Source: Carassius auratus (taxonomy: Eukaryota; Chordata; Actinopteri; Cypriniformes; Cyprinidae). Taken from it: 64,000 nt of DNA. The stretch spans positions 23,874,458 to 23,938,457 of the forward strand of contig NC_039256.1 of the NCBI RefSeq assembly GCF_003368295.1, given 5' to 3'. Shown piece by piece: positions 28,101 through 40,100 of the stretch; the first letter of the stretch is position 1; each line of letters begins with the position of its first letter. The notes under the pieces are model-generated. The model ran no database searches. It saw nothing but the letters and a program-made list of their open reading frames with translations, and was not told where the DNA came from. The position numbers were made by a program, and so were the translations under genes.

Positions 28101-31100
28101 ACATTGCGAGTAAAACTTCACTCTGGGTGACTAATTGATATCTAATATTAGCCAATGGCTAATAAATTCTCAGATTTTACACACAGTGCCCTCCATAAGT
28201 ATTGGGACAGTAATGACAATATTAGAGAGGCACCGATCAATCTGCCAGTGATTGGAATTGGTTGATATATCTGATCTTTATACAGTCTATGATCTGAGCA
28301 CGCGCATCTGGTTTTGCTAACAGAGCAAAGGAAATCTGCGTGCGAGTCAGTGATGCGCAGGTTGTTCCAAAATGAGCGGGTGCCTGTGGGCGCCCGCGGT
28401 TGCGAGTCATCCAAAAATATTTTTAATGATATTCGGGTCACAGTCAATCGGGTTCTTTGAAATAAAAATGCCAATTTAACCTTTGTGATTTATATAGTAC
28501 TAGACACATTTTTAAATACATAGGCCTACACTTTGGCTGAATAACTGGCATGAAGATGACGCACGAGTAGGGCTGGGATAAACGATTATTTTTTAAACGA
28601 TTAATCTAGCAATTATTTTTTCGATGCATCGATTAATCTAACGATTAATTTTTCAGACCGATTCGATTTCGATTATCTCCCCATTAATTGAGTACTAACA
28701 ATTTATACATGTTGATTTACATATCTGAATGAAAAAAACATGAATTCCTTAACATTGCAATATATGTTTATTGCTCTTAAAATTACAAAATAAAAGACTG
28801 ACTAAGAATGCATTACTTTGAACTTGTATAGAGATAGCATTCAATAAAACCTTGAAGCCTTGAAAACACATAGCTTACTGAAACAAGCTTACTGAAGACA
28901 TAGGGCCTAGCTTACTGAAAAAAAGTTCTTCTTTCAGATGAAAATAACAACAACTTGATGTCTAGTATTCAATAAAAAAGTTCACCCAAAATACTTGTTT
29001 AGAGCAATTGAAAGAATACAGTAACCAATGTAAACTTGATGGCTTTAAGCTAATACAGAGAGTGCTTTTCCAAAAAAAAAAAAAAAAAAATTAACAGTGG
29101 GAGCCGGCAGCCTGTCATTGAGGAAAAAAAAATCTCTGAATGCTTGACGTGAAACTTTGGCGTTCCGCCCTTTTTCTATCGTGTCTACTGATTTTGGTTA
29201 ATATGCACAAGGGAGGGAGAGAGAGAGAGAGAGCAAGACAGCGCTCGTGTAGTTTGAAGACTGTGAGTCCGCGAGCGCGCGTGAAACTTTGGTGTTTCGC
29301 CTTTTTTCTATCGTGTTTAATGATTTTGATTAATATGCACAAGGGAGAGAGAGAGCAAGAAGCGCTCATGTTGTTAGAAGACTGTGAGTGCGCGCGCACA
29401 GCCGGGGTTCTCTCTCGTACGCGCCCTGTCATCGCTCACCGATCAAATAAGGCTTTGACAGCTGCCATCTCCTTGCATATTTTCTAACTAGTAGGCCATT
29501 CTGTGTTGAGCGAGACCCCACGAAATGAGTGATCGGATCGAGATATTCAGAAATGCGCTCTCCCCTCACGAGCTATGATCGAAACAAACCCGAGCCTCAA
29601 TGTCTGCTGACCTTGCAGAAACATACAAATAGACATAGCCAGACTAGACTATTTTAGTACAAATTATGAGCTTACTGATGATTTTTTTTTTTTATCATTC
29701 TTGACAAAATTATAATATATAAAAAAAAAATTTGCCTAGTTAGTTTTGCCTACGTTCCTACGTCCCAATGACGCTACGATGAGCATTTACTGCTTTTTAA
29801 AAATGCGCTCCCAGTTGCGAGCGGGTTAGTTGAAAACGTTGGTCGGGCATGCGTTATTACTACATTGACCCGCGCATCACTGCTGCGAGTGGATAGATTC
29901 ACGCTTGCGCATTATTTTAATGTGCTTTCGCGTTACAATAATGCACTCTTACTGTATAACTTACTGTAACTTACTGTATACGCACTGCAGATTGAGTACG
30001 TGTGACCCTTGGGCAATAAATATATTGGGCAAAACATAACACCTGAGGCACCGCTACAGTGAGCTTTATGACCAATGCATGGGAAAAAAAAAAGAAAAAA
30101 AAAATCCCTGAACAGTATTATTTATTTATTATTTTTCATATGTCTAGACATTTAGTTTGACATCTTTACTTAGTGATTATTTTGACTTATGTCTGTTCTA
30201 GACACATTTGATAAAGCTCTCATTGGTTTTCTTTTGGAAATATGTTTAACATTTATACTGAATGCATTTATGACTGTAAAGCATGTCTGTGTGTGTCAAA
30301 ATCGTGATTAAAATCGAAATCGCAAAATTGATCAAAAAATCGTGATGGGTTTTTTTGTCCATATCGCACAGCCCTAGTGCAGAGCATGGGGGTGGGATTA
30401 CTGGAATTGAGAACCGCTGGGTTAAATAGTGCTTGTATTGCGCATTATTTTAGTCATTCTTGCAGGTTTTGTGATTACGCCAAAAGCGCGCGCATCACCA
30501 GTGATCTATATTAGTGGAGCGCACAAGCTGCACTCAGTAACAAACAGCCTGTGAGCCACAAATACCTAAATGACTGGCTAACTGCGCTAAAACTTTCAAA
30601 TACAAAATCATGGCAAAATTCCCATCTTGGCAGGTATCCACTATCCAGTTAAACACAGTCAGATTTGGAACATTAAGTAGATGAGAAAGATAATGCATGT
30701 TGTGTAACAGTATATTGGGTCCATGAATAAATTCTTAAAGGGACCGCAGTTCCAATATCTCTGCTGCTGTCTGTCATGTTAATCAAAGAACAAAAGACAA
30801 AGAAAATCACTTTCTGCTCTTGACTGGAATACGTTTTATAACTTCAAATGGTAAGAATTAATTTGTATTTCATTTTTACAATGAAGACAACAGAAATTAA
30901 ATTTGATAAAAATGTACATTTGATTAATTTCTGTAGTAATTCTAACCTGAATAAAAACTGCTGTTGTTTGCTATTTTTTTTATTTATTCTTATTTTATTT
31001 CTGACTTTTACTTTAGTTTTTTATGAAAATAAAACTTTTCATTGAAGATTTCTAGATTTTTGTTTGTATATGCTGTCAATTATAGGTCTTAGGAAAACAA

Positions 31101-34100
31101 ATCTAAATCGACAAAAATCGGTATCGGCAGATCACACTAACAAAAAAAAAAGAAATGGCCAAGAAAATTTTTATCGGTGCATCTCTAGACAAAATTGCTC
31201 TGTTTGCTGTGGAGTCAAGAAACCTGTAAATATGATTTAAAAGATGAATATGAGACAAACTACAGAAAGTCATATTTTATTTTTTGGGTAGTTCAATACA
31301 TAGATGTTTTACCAGCTAAAAAGTTCAGCACTTCTAAAGTTTCATCCCCCTCTATCTGATGTGAACATAAGTATTGGAACAGTTGCCTCACTGGTCTTTC
31401 TAAGTGATCAGCTGTGTCCTGTTGCATTAATTCTTTAGATATTAAAAGCAGGGAATGTGTTGTATCAGTTATATGCTTTCTGATATATCTGATTCTGATT
31501 CTTGCATTCCATGACGACACACACAAACCAGGATGAAGACACAGGAGCTGACTTTGGGAGAAAAGCAAACAATTTGGATGATAAAAGAAAAGAGGAAGTC
31601 AATCATAAACAAAGGGCATGGAGAAATTAAGAGTTTGAAAACCACCGGTGACATCAGCAACCAACAATGACCTGATCAGCTGAGAAAAACAACAGCAATT
31701 GATAACAAAATCATAAAAGCTGTGAAAATAAACCCTAAAAAGTGTGCCTGTAAAATCACCAACAACCTCCAGAAAGCTGGGGTGATGCTCTGACAACCTA
31801 CTGTCTTCAAGGAAACTTTGACACAGAATTAAAGATGCTACAGCAAGATGCAAACCACTGACCAGCACCAAAAATAGAAAGGCAAGATTAGAGTTTGCAA
31901 AAGCCAGAAGAGTTTTAGAAGTGAGTTTTATGGACAGATGAGACAAAGATTAACCTTTATTTAAGTGATGTGAAAGCAAAAGTGTGGAGAAAATAATGGA
32001 ACTGCAAATTATCCCAAGCCTCATCCGTAAAGCATGGATGGAGGTGGTAACATAACATGGGCATGCATAGCTGTCTCTGGAACAGGCCCTCTCAAATTTA
32101 ATGATGACTTAATGTATGATGACAGTAGAAGAATGAATTTGGAATGGTACAAAAACCATCTCGGCTACCAATATTCCAAAAAAGTGCCACCAGACTCATC
32201 AGAAAGCGCTTCATATTGCATCAGGACAATGACCCAAAACACCTTGCCAGTTCAGTCAATGAGTTTATCATTTCAAAGAAATCTTCGATTTCTCAAATCA
32301 ATCTCCAGATTTAAATTTGATTGAACATGAATTTCACCAGATGAAGAGACTAAAGGCAGAAACTTCCCAAAACAAGCAACAGTTGGTATCGGCTGCATTA
32401 AAGGCTGGGGAAAAGCATTTCAAAGCTTAAGACCAAGAGTCTGGTGATGTCTATTGGTTGCAAACTCACTGCTCTGATTGCATGCAAGGGATCTGCAACT
32501 AAAGATTAGCTTTTAATCTTTTACATCTGCCTTAAATTCAACTGTTCCAATACTTATGCTCACATTAAATAGTGGGCTGAACTCTAAAGGTGCTGTCCTT
32601 TTTATTTGGTAAAACATGTATGTGTCGAAACAGCTAATAATAAAATATGACAAGCTGTAGTTTTGTCTAATATAATTTTTTTAAATAATATTTGCAGATT
32701 ACTGCTTGACTACAAAGCAAACAATGCAATTGTGTCATTACTGTCCCAATACTCATGGAAGACACTGTATTATCTTTCAAATAAAATGGTAAAAACACTT
32801 TAAGGGTGTACTCACACTAGCCAGTTGGAACCATGCCCGAGTGCGTTGGACCACCAAAGCGCGGTTCGTTTGACTAGTGTGAGTGCTCCGAATCGTGCCC
32901 GGGCGCGGCTCGATTGGCCGGCCCTGGCCCGCTTGGAAGAGGTGGGCCAGGGCACGGTTCAGTTGGACTCGGGCGCAGTTCGCATGCAGTGTGAGCGCTA
33001 ACCGTGCCGGAGCACGGAAAAGGACGCGTTGCGTAACGGTTTTGCGATGCAAAAGTGGGCTCCAAAACCAACATGGCAGGGAAAGGGTCGCTTTGGTCTA
33101 CGGCAGAGGTGCAAAACGCATAAAAACTAAAAAACTGCAAAGTCCTTGCTGCACTTCAGCTGGTACCTTGCAAACATCCTCAAACGAGCAGCACGATTAC
33201 GTGAAAATTTTCGCGCCACTAAGGCGACACATCTGTTTAACAACAGGCTATGAGAGGGCTGTGGACCCAACGACACAAAATTATCCACAAAGAAAACAGA
33301 GCGATGCACTCCATTGTGTTCATAGAGCGCCGCTCTTCCTGTTTATCCCGAAACCGTCGCACCATAATGACGTAAGCGTGCTCCGGCACGAATGCTGAAA
33401 CCCTATATGTGAGTGCAGGCCAGAGTGGGAGTGGGGAGGGGGGACAATCGTACTCGGGTCAGGTTCATGGCAACTGTGCCTAGTGTGAGTACACCCTAAG
33501 TGAACTGTGAGAGCAGATGAAGTACATGAGTTCATGTCTTCATTCACAAAAGACATGCAATTTGACTCACTGTACAACACAACTTTGCATATATTCAACC
33601 AAAATTTGGTAAATTCCTTTACATTCTCACTTTTTATTTTATTTTATTTTTGTTTACTTTTTAAAGAATGAATCCATTGAAGTTTTGGAAAGCTACAGCT
33701 GCCCCAGCCCTAACAGCACATCAATGTCATCGGGCTGTAAATTTGGGTCACTTTGGCTGAGCTCCAAACTGAAAACAGTGGCGATCAATTGGGTCACCGG
33801 CACCACCCTCATGTCTGCACAGAAAAAAAGGGCAGCAGGCGCCAAAAACACACACACACACACAAAAAAAAAAAAACACAACCATGTCATGCAAACTCCT
33901 AGAGACATGCTTTTTGAGGGGTTACTGCCAATGTTTACCCTGTTTATTGGAGACAGGCAAGACCCAAATGATATGAAAACATTCATTCAAATGCTTTTGC
34001 GCATCCCTTCTTGTTCTGCGATGTGAGTCAACCGATACGTCCACCATCACATTCACTGCTTTCTGTCATCTATCCAGCTGTGGCGATGAATAAAAATAAC

Positions 34101-37100
34101 ACAGATAGTGAGAGAGTGAGAGAAAAAACAGACATGAATCATTAATCTAAGCCATGATTCACAATATGTGTAATGACATGTGCTGAGGGCTGCAGCTGAG
34201 GGGGGAGGCTGTAGTGATCAAGGCCAAGAGTTTTCAATTAAGCACGAGTACTTAACGGATTATAAACACAAGTAAAAAAAAAAAAACTGTTTGCTCTTTA
34301 AGGCAGAAAGAGTCCGGTTCAAACAGGAGGGATTTCCCTGTTGAGATGGAGGGTGCTCTCTGTAGGCATAGAACAGTGGGCAGTGGGGCGGAAAGGATGA
34401 AGAGCTGAGGAGATACATGACATACAGCGGCAGAGAGGAAAACGTGAAAAGAGGAATTCCGGATGGCATGGACACACGTGGGCTATGAGTCAGGAGGCTA
34501 ACGGGTGACCAGAGGGTCTGATCTCAAAGCTCTCTCACATTTGGAGGTTGATGTTACAGAGTTAAGTGAGGAGGGATGCCCAAGTCTAAGAGAATGCGAG
34601 AGGATGGATGCACATTTTGGTCAAACTGACATTAAGAGAATAAGGGCAAGAATTCACACTATTATGTCTTGATTTTTTTATTTTTTTTGCATGCATAAAC
34701 TATCATTGTGAGTGAGTTCAATTTAAAGGGGTCATCAGATACCCATTTTCCACAAGTTGATATGATTCTTTAGGGTCTTAATACAAAGTCTATAACATTT
34801 GGTAAAAAAAAAAAAAAGTTCCTTTTTACCTTGTCAAAAACAGCTTTGCACACAGCAAACATTTTTGTTGCATGTCTCTTTAAATGCTAATGAGCTCTTA
34901 CAATGTGCAAAGATTCATAAAAAAACGTATACTTCTATAGGTGCTTGATCACGAATGATTTAAGATAGAGACATTTAGGTAGATTGGTATGTATTCCCTT
35001 CAAATACCCATCCACTGTGTCTTCAGATGTCAGGAGTAAATGACAACTGCTACTGTAGGTTCATCACCTCAATTGTTTTGGAGACATTCTTGTCTACACC
35101 TAAACGATGGCAGACTGATGACAGCTCACTAAGAGCAGTTCTAGGGTTAAATGCCAGTGTCAGTCAACAAACGTGGGAGGGTCCTTGATTTGAGAAAGGG
35201 GAGATTATTTATAGAGATTAAAAAAAAACATTGGGTGGATTTTTATTATTATAGGGTGGATGTGTACAAACACTCGCAATACACATTTAAGTAAGTGAAT
35301 TTTAGTCAACATGGAAAATTTATGACCAACTTGACCGCGGGGAATTTTTCACCTCACACAAATTTACTTACTAAACCAATCAATCTGTCAGAATGGTTAC
35401 TAATTCAACATCTGATTCAAGCCAATCAACCCACAAGATATGCCATCGATTTATCCCAAAAAAAAAATACAAAATACAAAAAAAAGACAGAAATTTGATA
35501 CAAAGCTTTCAAAGGTTTTTTGCAGGTTAAGTTTGTGCGCTCCAAGAATTGAGTGACAACACAGTGGAAAAGGGATTAAAAGGGATTACGTCAATATCCA
35601 CAAGTTACAGCACAACTCAGTCAATATTTGGCTCTGAAGACACACAGAGCTTTTAAAACCTAGTTTAATGTTAGGACTTTGCTGCATTAGCCAGTGTTAT
35701 TTTGAAGTAAAACTAAAACTATTCAAAATCTTTTTTTACAAATTTAAATAAAGCTGAAATTAAATATGAATATTATCTGAAAAACTAGAACTGATTAGAA
35801 ATGTTGCCTTGGCATTTAATTGAAATAAAATAAGATTAAATTGAAGTCCTAAAATTACTAAAACTCAATTAGAAATCAAGCAAAATAGAAAGATTAAAAA
35901 AAGCAAATAATAAAATAATGAAAACTTGAACTAAAATTAAATTGATAACTGAAAATATAAAACCACCAAGTCAAATCGTATAAATACTACAATAACATAT
36001 GAATATCACTAAAATAACAAACGTAAACGGACTAAACATTACCAAGAGGAAGCTCCATGCTAAAACAGGAAAGTACTGGCAGAGTGGCTGTGTAATTAAA
36101 ACCACAACAAGAAAAAACTGTATCACAAGAAGTGTTAAGAGGAACATAGCATAGAAACAGACCAGCTATGTTATGGGACCCCTTCATACACCCCTTCACC
36201 CATTTTTGTCACACTATCCTTATGCTAGTTCTAAGCTAAAGATGAAGGTTACTAAAATTAGACCTCCTAACCTCCCCCTCAACGTTTTGATCAACAAGCC
36301 AGCACACATTACATGTCCGGCCATCCCAGGCAAGTTACGCAACGGGCCACCCAAACGACAGCGCAAGATGAGAGGCTTATTGGATTCCCTAAGGCTCAGG
36401 AGGAACTTTCCAATAGCACAGGCTTGTATAGGTAACCCATCTAGAGCCTGAACTTCATCTGATGTTGACACCGGTTCTAATCCTACTACTGCTCTAGGTG
36501 CTGGTTATACGAGGCATGACTGACCCTGTAAACAGCAGCGGATGCTAGCTCCAACAGTGCTAATGTACTCCAATCGTGGAAATGAAACGGGACCAAAGGA
36601 TACACACTGTTGCTATTAAGACTACAGTTAATGGACACCATGACAACAATGGCGGCAAACATTAAAACGGCTCATATAAATTTAAAAGGCATCTTTAACA
36701 GGTGTCCTCTGAATATGCGTGCAAGTCTGCCGGGCTTCCCCCTGTTTTACTGTCTATTCTTGGTAAGGAGAGTTGTAAATTAGCCATGAGGTGCTGCAAG
36801 GGTGTAAATTGGGTCCAATCATTAAAGTAAAGACTTCAATCGCCAATCCTTGTTTGTGTAGGCAGAAAACAAAGCTAATATAGAGCAGAGGAAATGTTTA
36901 AGCTGGAAATGTTTGCCATTTCTTGGCAGGGCAGAGTGGTTGGGGTCAAGACCCAGCCTGAACCCGAGCAGAGACAGCTGGTCGGGGAAATATAACAGCA
37001 GGAACCGGAGGTGAGACGAAGGGCATAACAACAGCATGCTGGGGGCAATCATCACATCATGGGACATAATTGTAAATCAGTTAATAGATAATAAATACTA

Positions 37101-40100
37101 AAAGAAGCACTTATTCTTATACATGTATTATACAGGTCAAAATCACCATAGAGTGCCTTTCAACCCTCACAACACTCAAATTCTGAGAAACTACAGTTTG
37201 GTACTACAGTCTGTTTGGTGGAAGAATACTGTTTTTATTTATATCATTGCACTTTATTTGCTCCGTTTTATTCTGTGAAACCTTACTATGTATATGGAAT
37301 AACCGTTTTATAAAAGCAATAAGCCTGTGAAGCCGTAGTTTACAGTGAATATATAACAGCTAAGGGACGTTTGCTGTTATAAATTCTTTGGGCATATTGC
37401 TCTATTTTACACACAAACACCAGTACGTAAAGCGACATTTAAGAGGGTTTATTCTCCAAATAACTCTAATTTCATGTTGCAGAAAAATGTGTTTGGAAAT
37501 TGTGTATGGACTCTTGTTATTGTTCCAAGTTCCTTTCCTGTCTACTGATTTTAACAAAGCCTTCCAAGAAGACAGTAAAGGCTTATGTCATGCTCAAGCT
37601 TTAGTTAGGCTGAAACTTCAAAGTTAAGTTGCATGACATAAATGCAATGTTTAGGTATTATTATTTTCATTACTATTATTTTGATTTATGCCTTCGTTTT
37701 AGTTTGTACTGTTTGCCTTTTTTCAAAAGTAATGTGAAATAGCTTTTTGTATTTTATATGTATTTTATCATTGATATATTTGTATTTTGAATGTAATTTG
37801 GCAATTAAATACAATTAAATGGGTTTAGTTTAAGGCTATTAATGTACACTATTTCAGCAATAAAAAAAAATATTTTTCTAAAAAGAAATCAAATTAGTGG
37901 TTTGTTTTACGAGACCTATCTTATTATCTCTTGTATATGTAGCGTTGCTCTTTAATAAAGAAAAAATACTTATCCGATTACTCGATTAAATAATGGAATA
38001 CTCTGAAGAATAATCAATTACTTGTGCTCCTTACATTTCTCATCTCTTTCCCTTTAGAGACAATGACGTTCAGGCTCAGTGTCTGACACACATTTCTGTA
38101 CGTGATCTTCACGTAGTATTCCCTTGTCGCCGCACTGCCTCCCTCTGCACTAATTTCATTAACCGCAGGCTAGTCACGCCTCAGCTACACAGACGCCAAC
38201 AAACAGTCAGCCAGACACAGGAACAAGCTCCAGATCGGTCTCCTGATACCTCTTATTCTTCCTGTTTAAGCCATTTCTCTTTGTTTTACTGAATTCCCTT
38301 GCTTTTCAGGTCACCCTCTCCTTCTTACCAGATCCACTATTTGACCTTCATATTCTCGCTTTATATTTTTGTCTTTCATTAATACTGCAAAAAACTATAT
38401 CTCAGCATTTTTCACCCTTTGACAAGTATATGTACTATGTTATAAAGTACACACACATGTAGCCTCACGTGACCAGACCTTCAGGGGGTTTGGTGCCACG
38501 TTATCTTTGTATTCAGGTGTAATGTTAAAGAACGCGAAACATGTCTTGTGGAAATCCTGCAGAATACAACCAATCCAATGACGACTTCAACACTCCTCAA
38601 GTGTTTCCACTTTTGTGTCCCATATGCATCAGACGTTTAGCCAAGGATCTGTGGACGTGACGTCTGAGACCAATATACATGTGACAAGTTTTATATGAAG
38701 GGCTTAAAAAAATAAAATAAGCTGTAGTGGTCTATAGTTTACACAGTCCCTCCGGGATTTAGCGAATCTGTGATCGATGAATTTATCAAATTTAGCAAGA
38801 TATTGCAAATTTTTGTAATTGCCGCAGATTTTCAAAAAATTTTGGGATTAGACCCATACCCTGACATCATCGCAATGCGCATTCAGTCATAGAAAGTTTC
38901 CAAAAATGGAATAAACCACAATGCGTTCTCTTCATGACCAATTTACAAGAGCTACATTGGACAAACAAACCGAAAGCAGAATGAATCCACGCTACTAGTT
39001 TGAGCTGTGTAGTCCGTTTATCTGCTCGAGCCGGAGCCGCGGGCTAATCTCGATCACGCAACACCATATTATACACAGCGCTGGGAGATACAGTGAAGAA
39101 AGCAGTCGAGTTCCCCACGGAATCAATAACATCTCTGTGAAATCTTGTGAAAAGCGTTCAAATTCAGCAAAGAATTCTGTTAAAACTACAGATATCAGAG
39201 CAAACGCCACTGATGTGGAAGCCAGGAAAAACATTGTTCGATAAACACAAATCACCACCATTCACCTTGGATTTAACATAGTAAAACTAGAGGAACAACT
39301 TGTGGCAGAAAAGGTCTAATGTTTTCTAGTGTTTTTAAATGTCTGAAAGGTTTTCCCAGCACTTCAAAACTTTAAGTGTTACTGAATTTGAAAGTTCTTT
39401 TTAATGTGATGACATTATTTGTTCATCCTTCATAGGTTGCCCCCATTTATAAAATAAGCAAAGACTTATTTAAAAATAAAAAAGACATTAAAACCTCTAG
39501 TATATGGCTGCAGAGAAGTACTTCTAGAACATTTCCACTCCCTAATATAATATAATATAATATAATATAATATAATATAATATAATATAATATAATATAA
39601 TATAATATAATATAATATAATATAATATAATATAATATAATAATAATATAATATAATATAATAATAATAATGTGATGTATAGCAGATGAGCAAATACTCA
39701 TAACTCAACATTTTGCTGAAATATTTGTAGCTGGACAATAAATTTGACATTTGTAGAATTTTAAACCTACAAGTAAGTGTATTTGTACATATATACCCGT
39801 GCCACTTGAGAGTGGTTTTGTGGTCCAGGGTCACATATACTACCAAAACACTCTCAAAATTTAGTTGCAATGTAAGGATTATGAATCTAATCTTCTTTAG
39901 GGAAATTAATGTCCAAAAACAATAATTAACCACCATAATACTTGCACAATGTTGTGCAACATTACCAACAAAATTAATATGGACAGTTATGAGTATTCAT
40001 TATATCATCTACCCCTACATCAGCCTACTTGCAAACAGGTCTGCTTTGAAGGTCACAGCCTATGGACACCATGAACATAACCAAAGGGAAGAGGGAATGA

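Larger units (their letters stand above)
28223..31187. mobile_element. hAT-type element inserted in the Tc1-like element
   Basis: Left TAGAGAGGCACCGAT and right (reverse complement) TAGAGATGCACCGAT match at 14 of 15 positions. Flanks GACAATAT (28215-28222) and GACAAAAT (31188-31195) form an 8-bp target duplication with one mismatch, the length expected for hAT. No intact transposase seen. Confidence 0.8.
28184..32767 (+). mobile_element. Tc1/mariner-like element, decayed, split by a nested hAT
   Basis: Left end CAGTGCCCTCCATAAGTATT GGGACAGTAATGAC, and right end in reverse complement CAGTGTCTTCCATGAGTATT GGGACAGTAATGAC. The right border abuts TA. Transposase remnants at about 31500-32480, plus strand, include segments equivalent to GGGNITWACIAVSGTGPLKF and, in another frame, HQDNDPKH, the region around the second catalytic Asp of the DDE domain. 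Many stops and frameshifts make it non-functional. Bases 28223-31187 belong to the inserted element. Confidence 0.75.

Noticed and set aside
32883..33398. 171-codon plus-strand frame
   Set aside because: Lies entirely inside the CpG-rich Harbinger MITE, has no transposase motif and exists because of the GC-rich composition.
33688..33830. Minus-strand frame reading RVVPVTQLIATVFSLELSQS and ending in a stop
   Set aside because: Looks protein-like and may be a transposon remnant, but I could not match it to any family; too short and isolated to call.
36173..36451. 92-codon plus-strand frame rich in Pro, Lys and Arg
   Set aside because: No recognisable domain, and open on both strands by composition. 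Could be a decayed LINE ORF1 piece but unsupported.
39447..39936. Long minus-strand frame with IILYY repeats (156 codons)
   Set aside because: Translation of the TAATA microsatellite; no biological protein.
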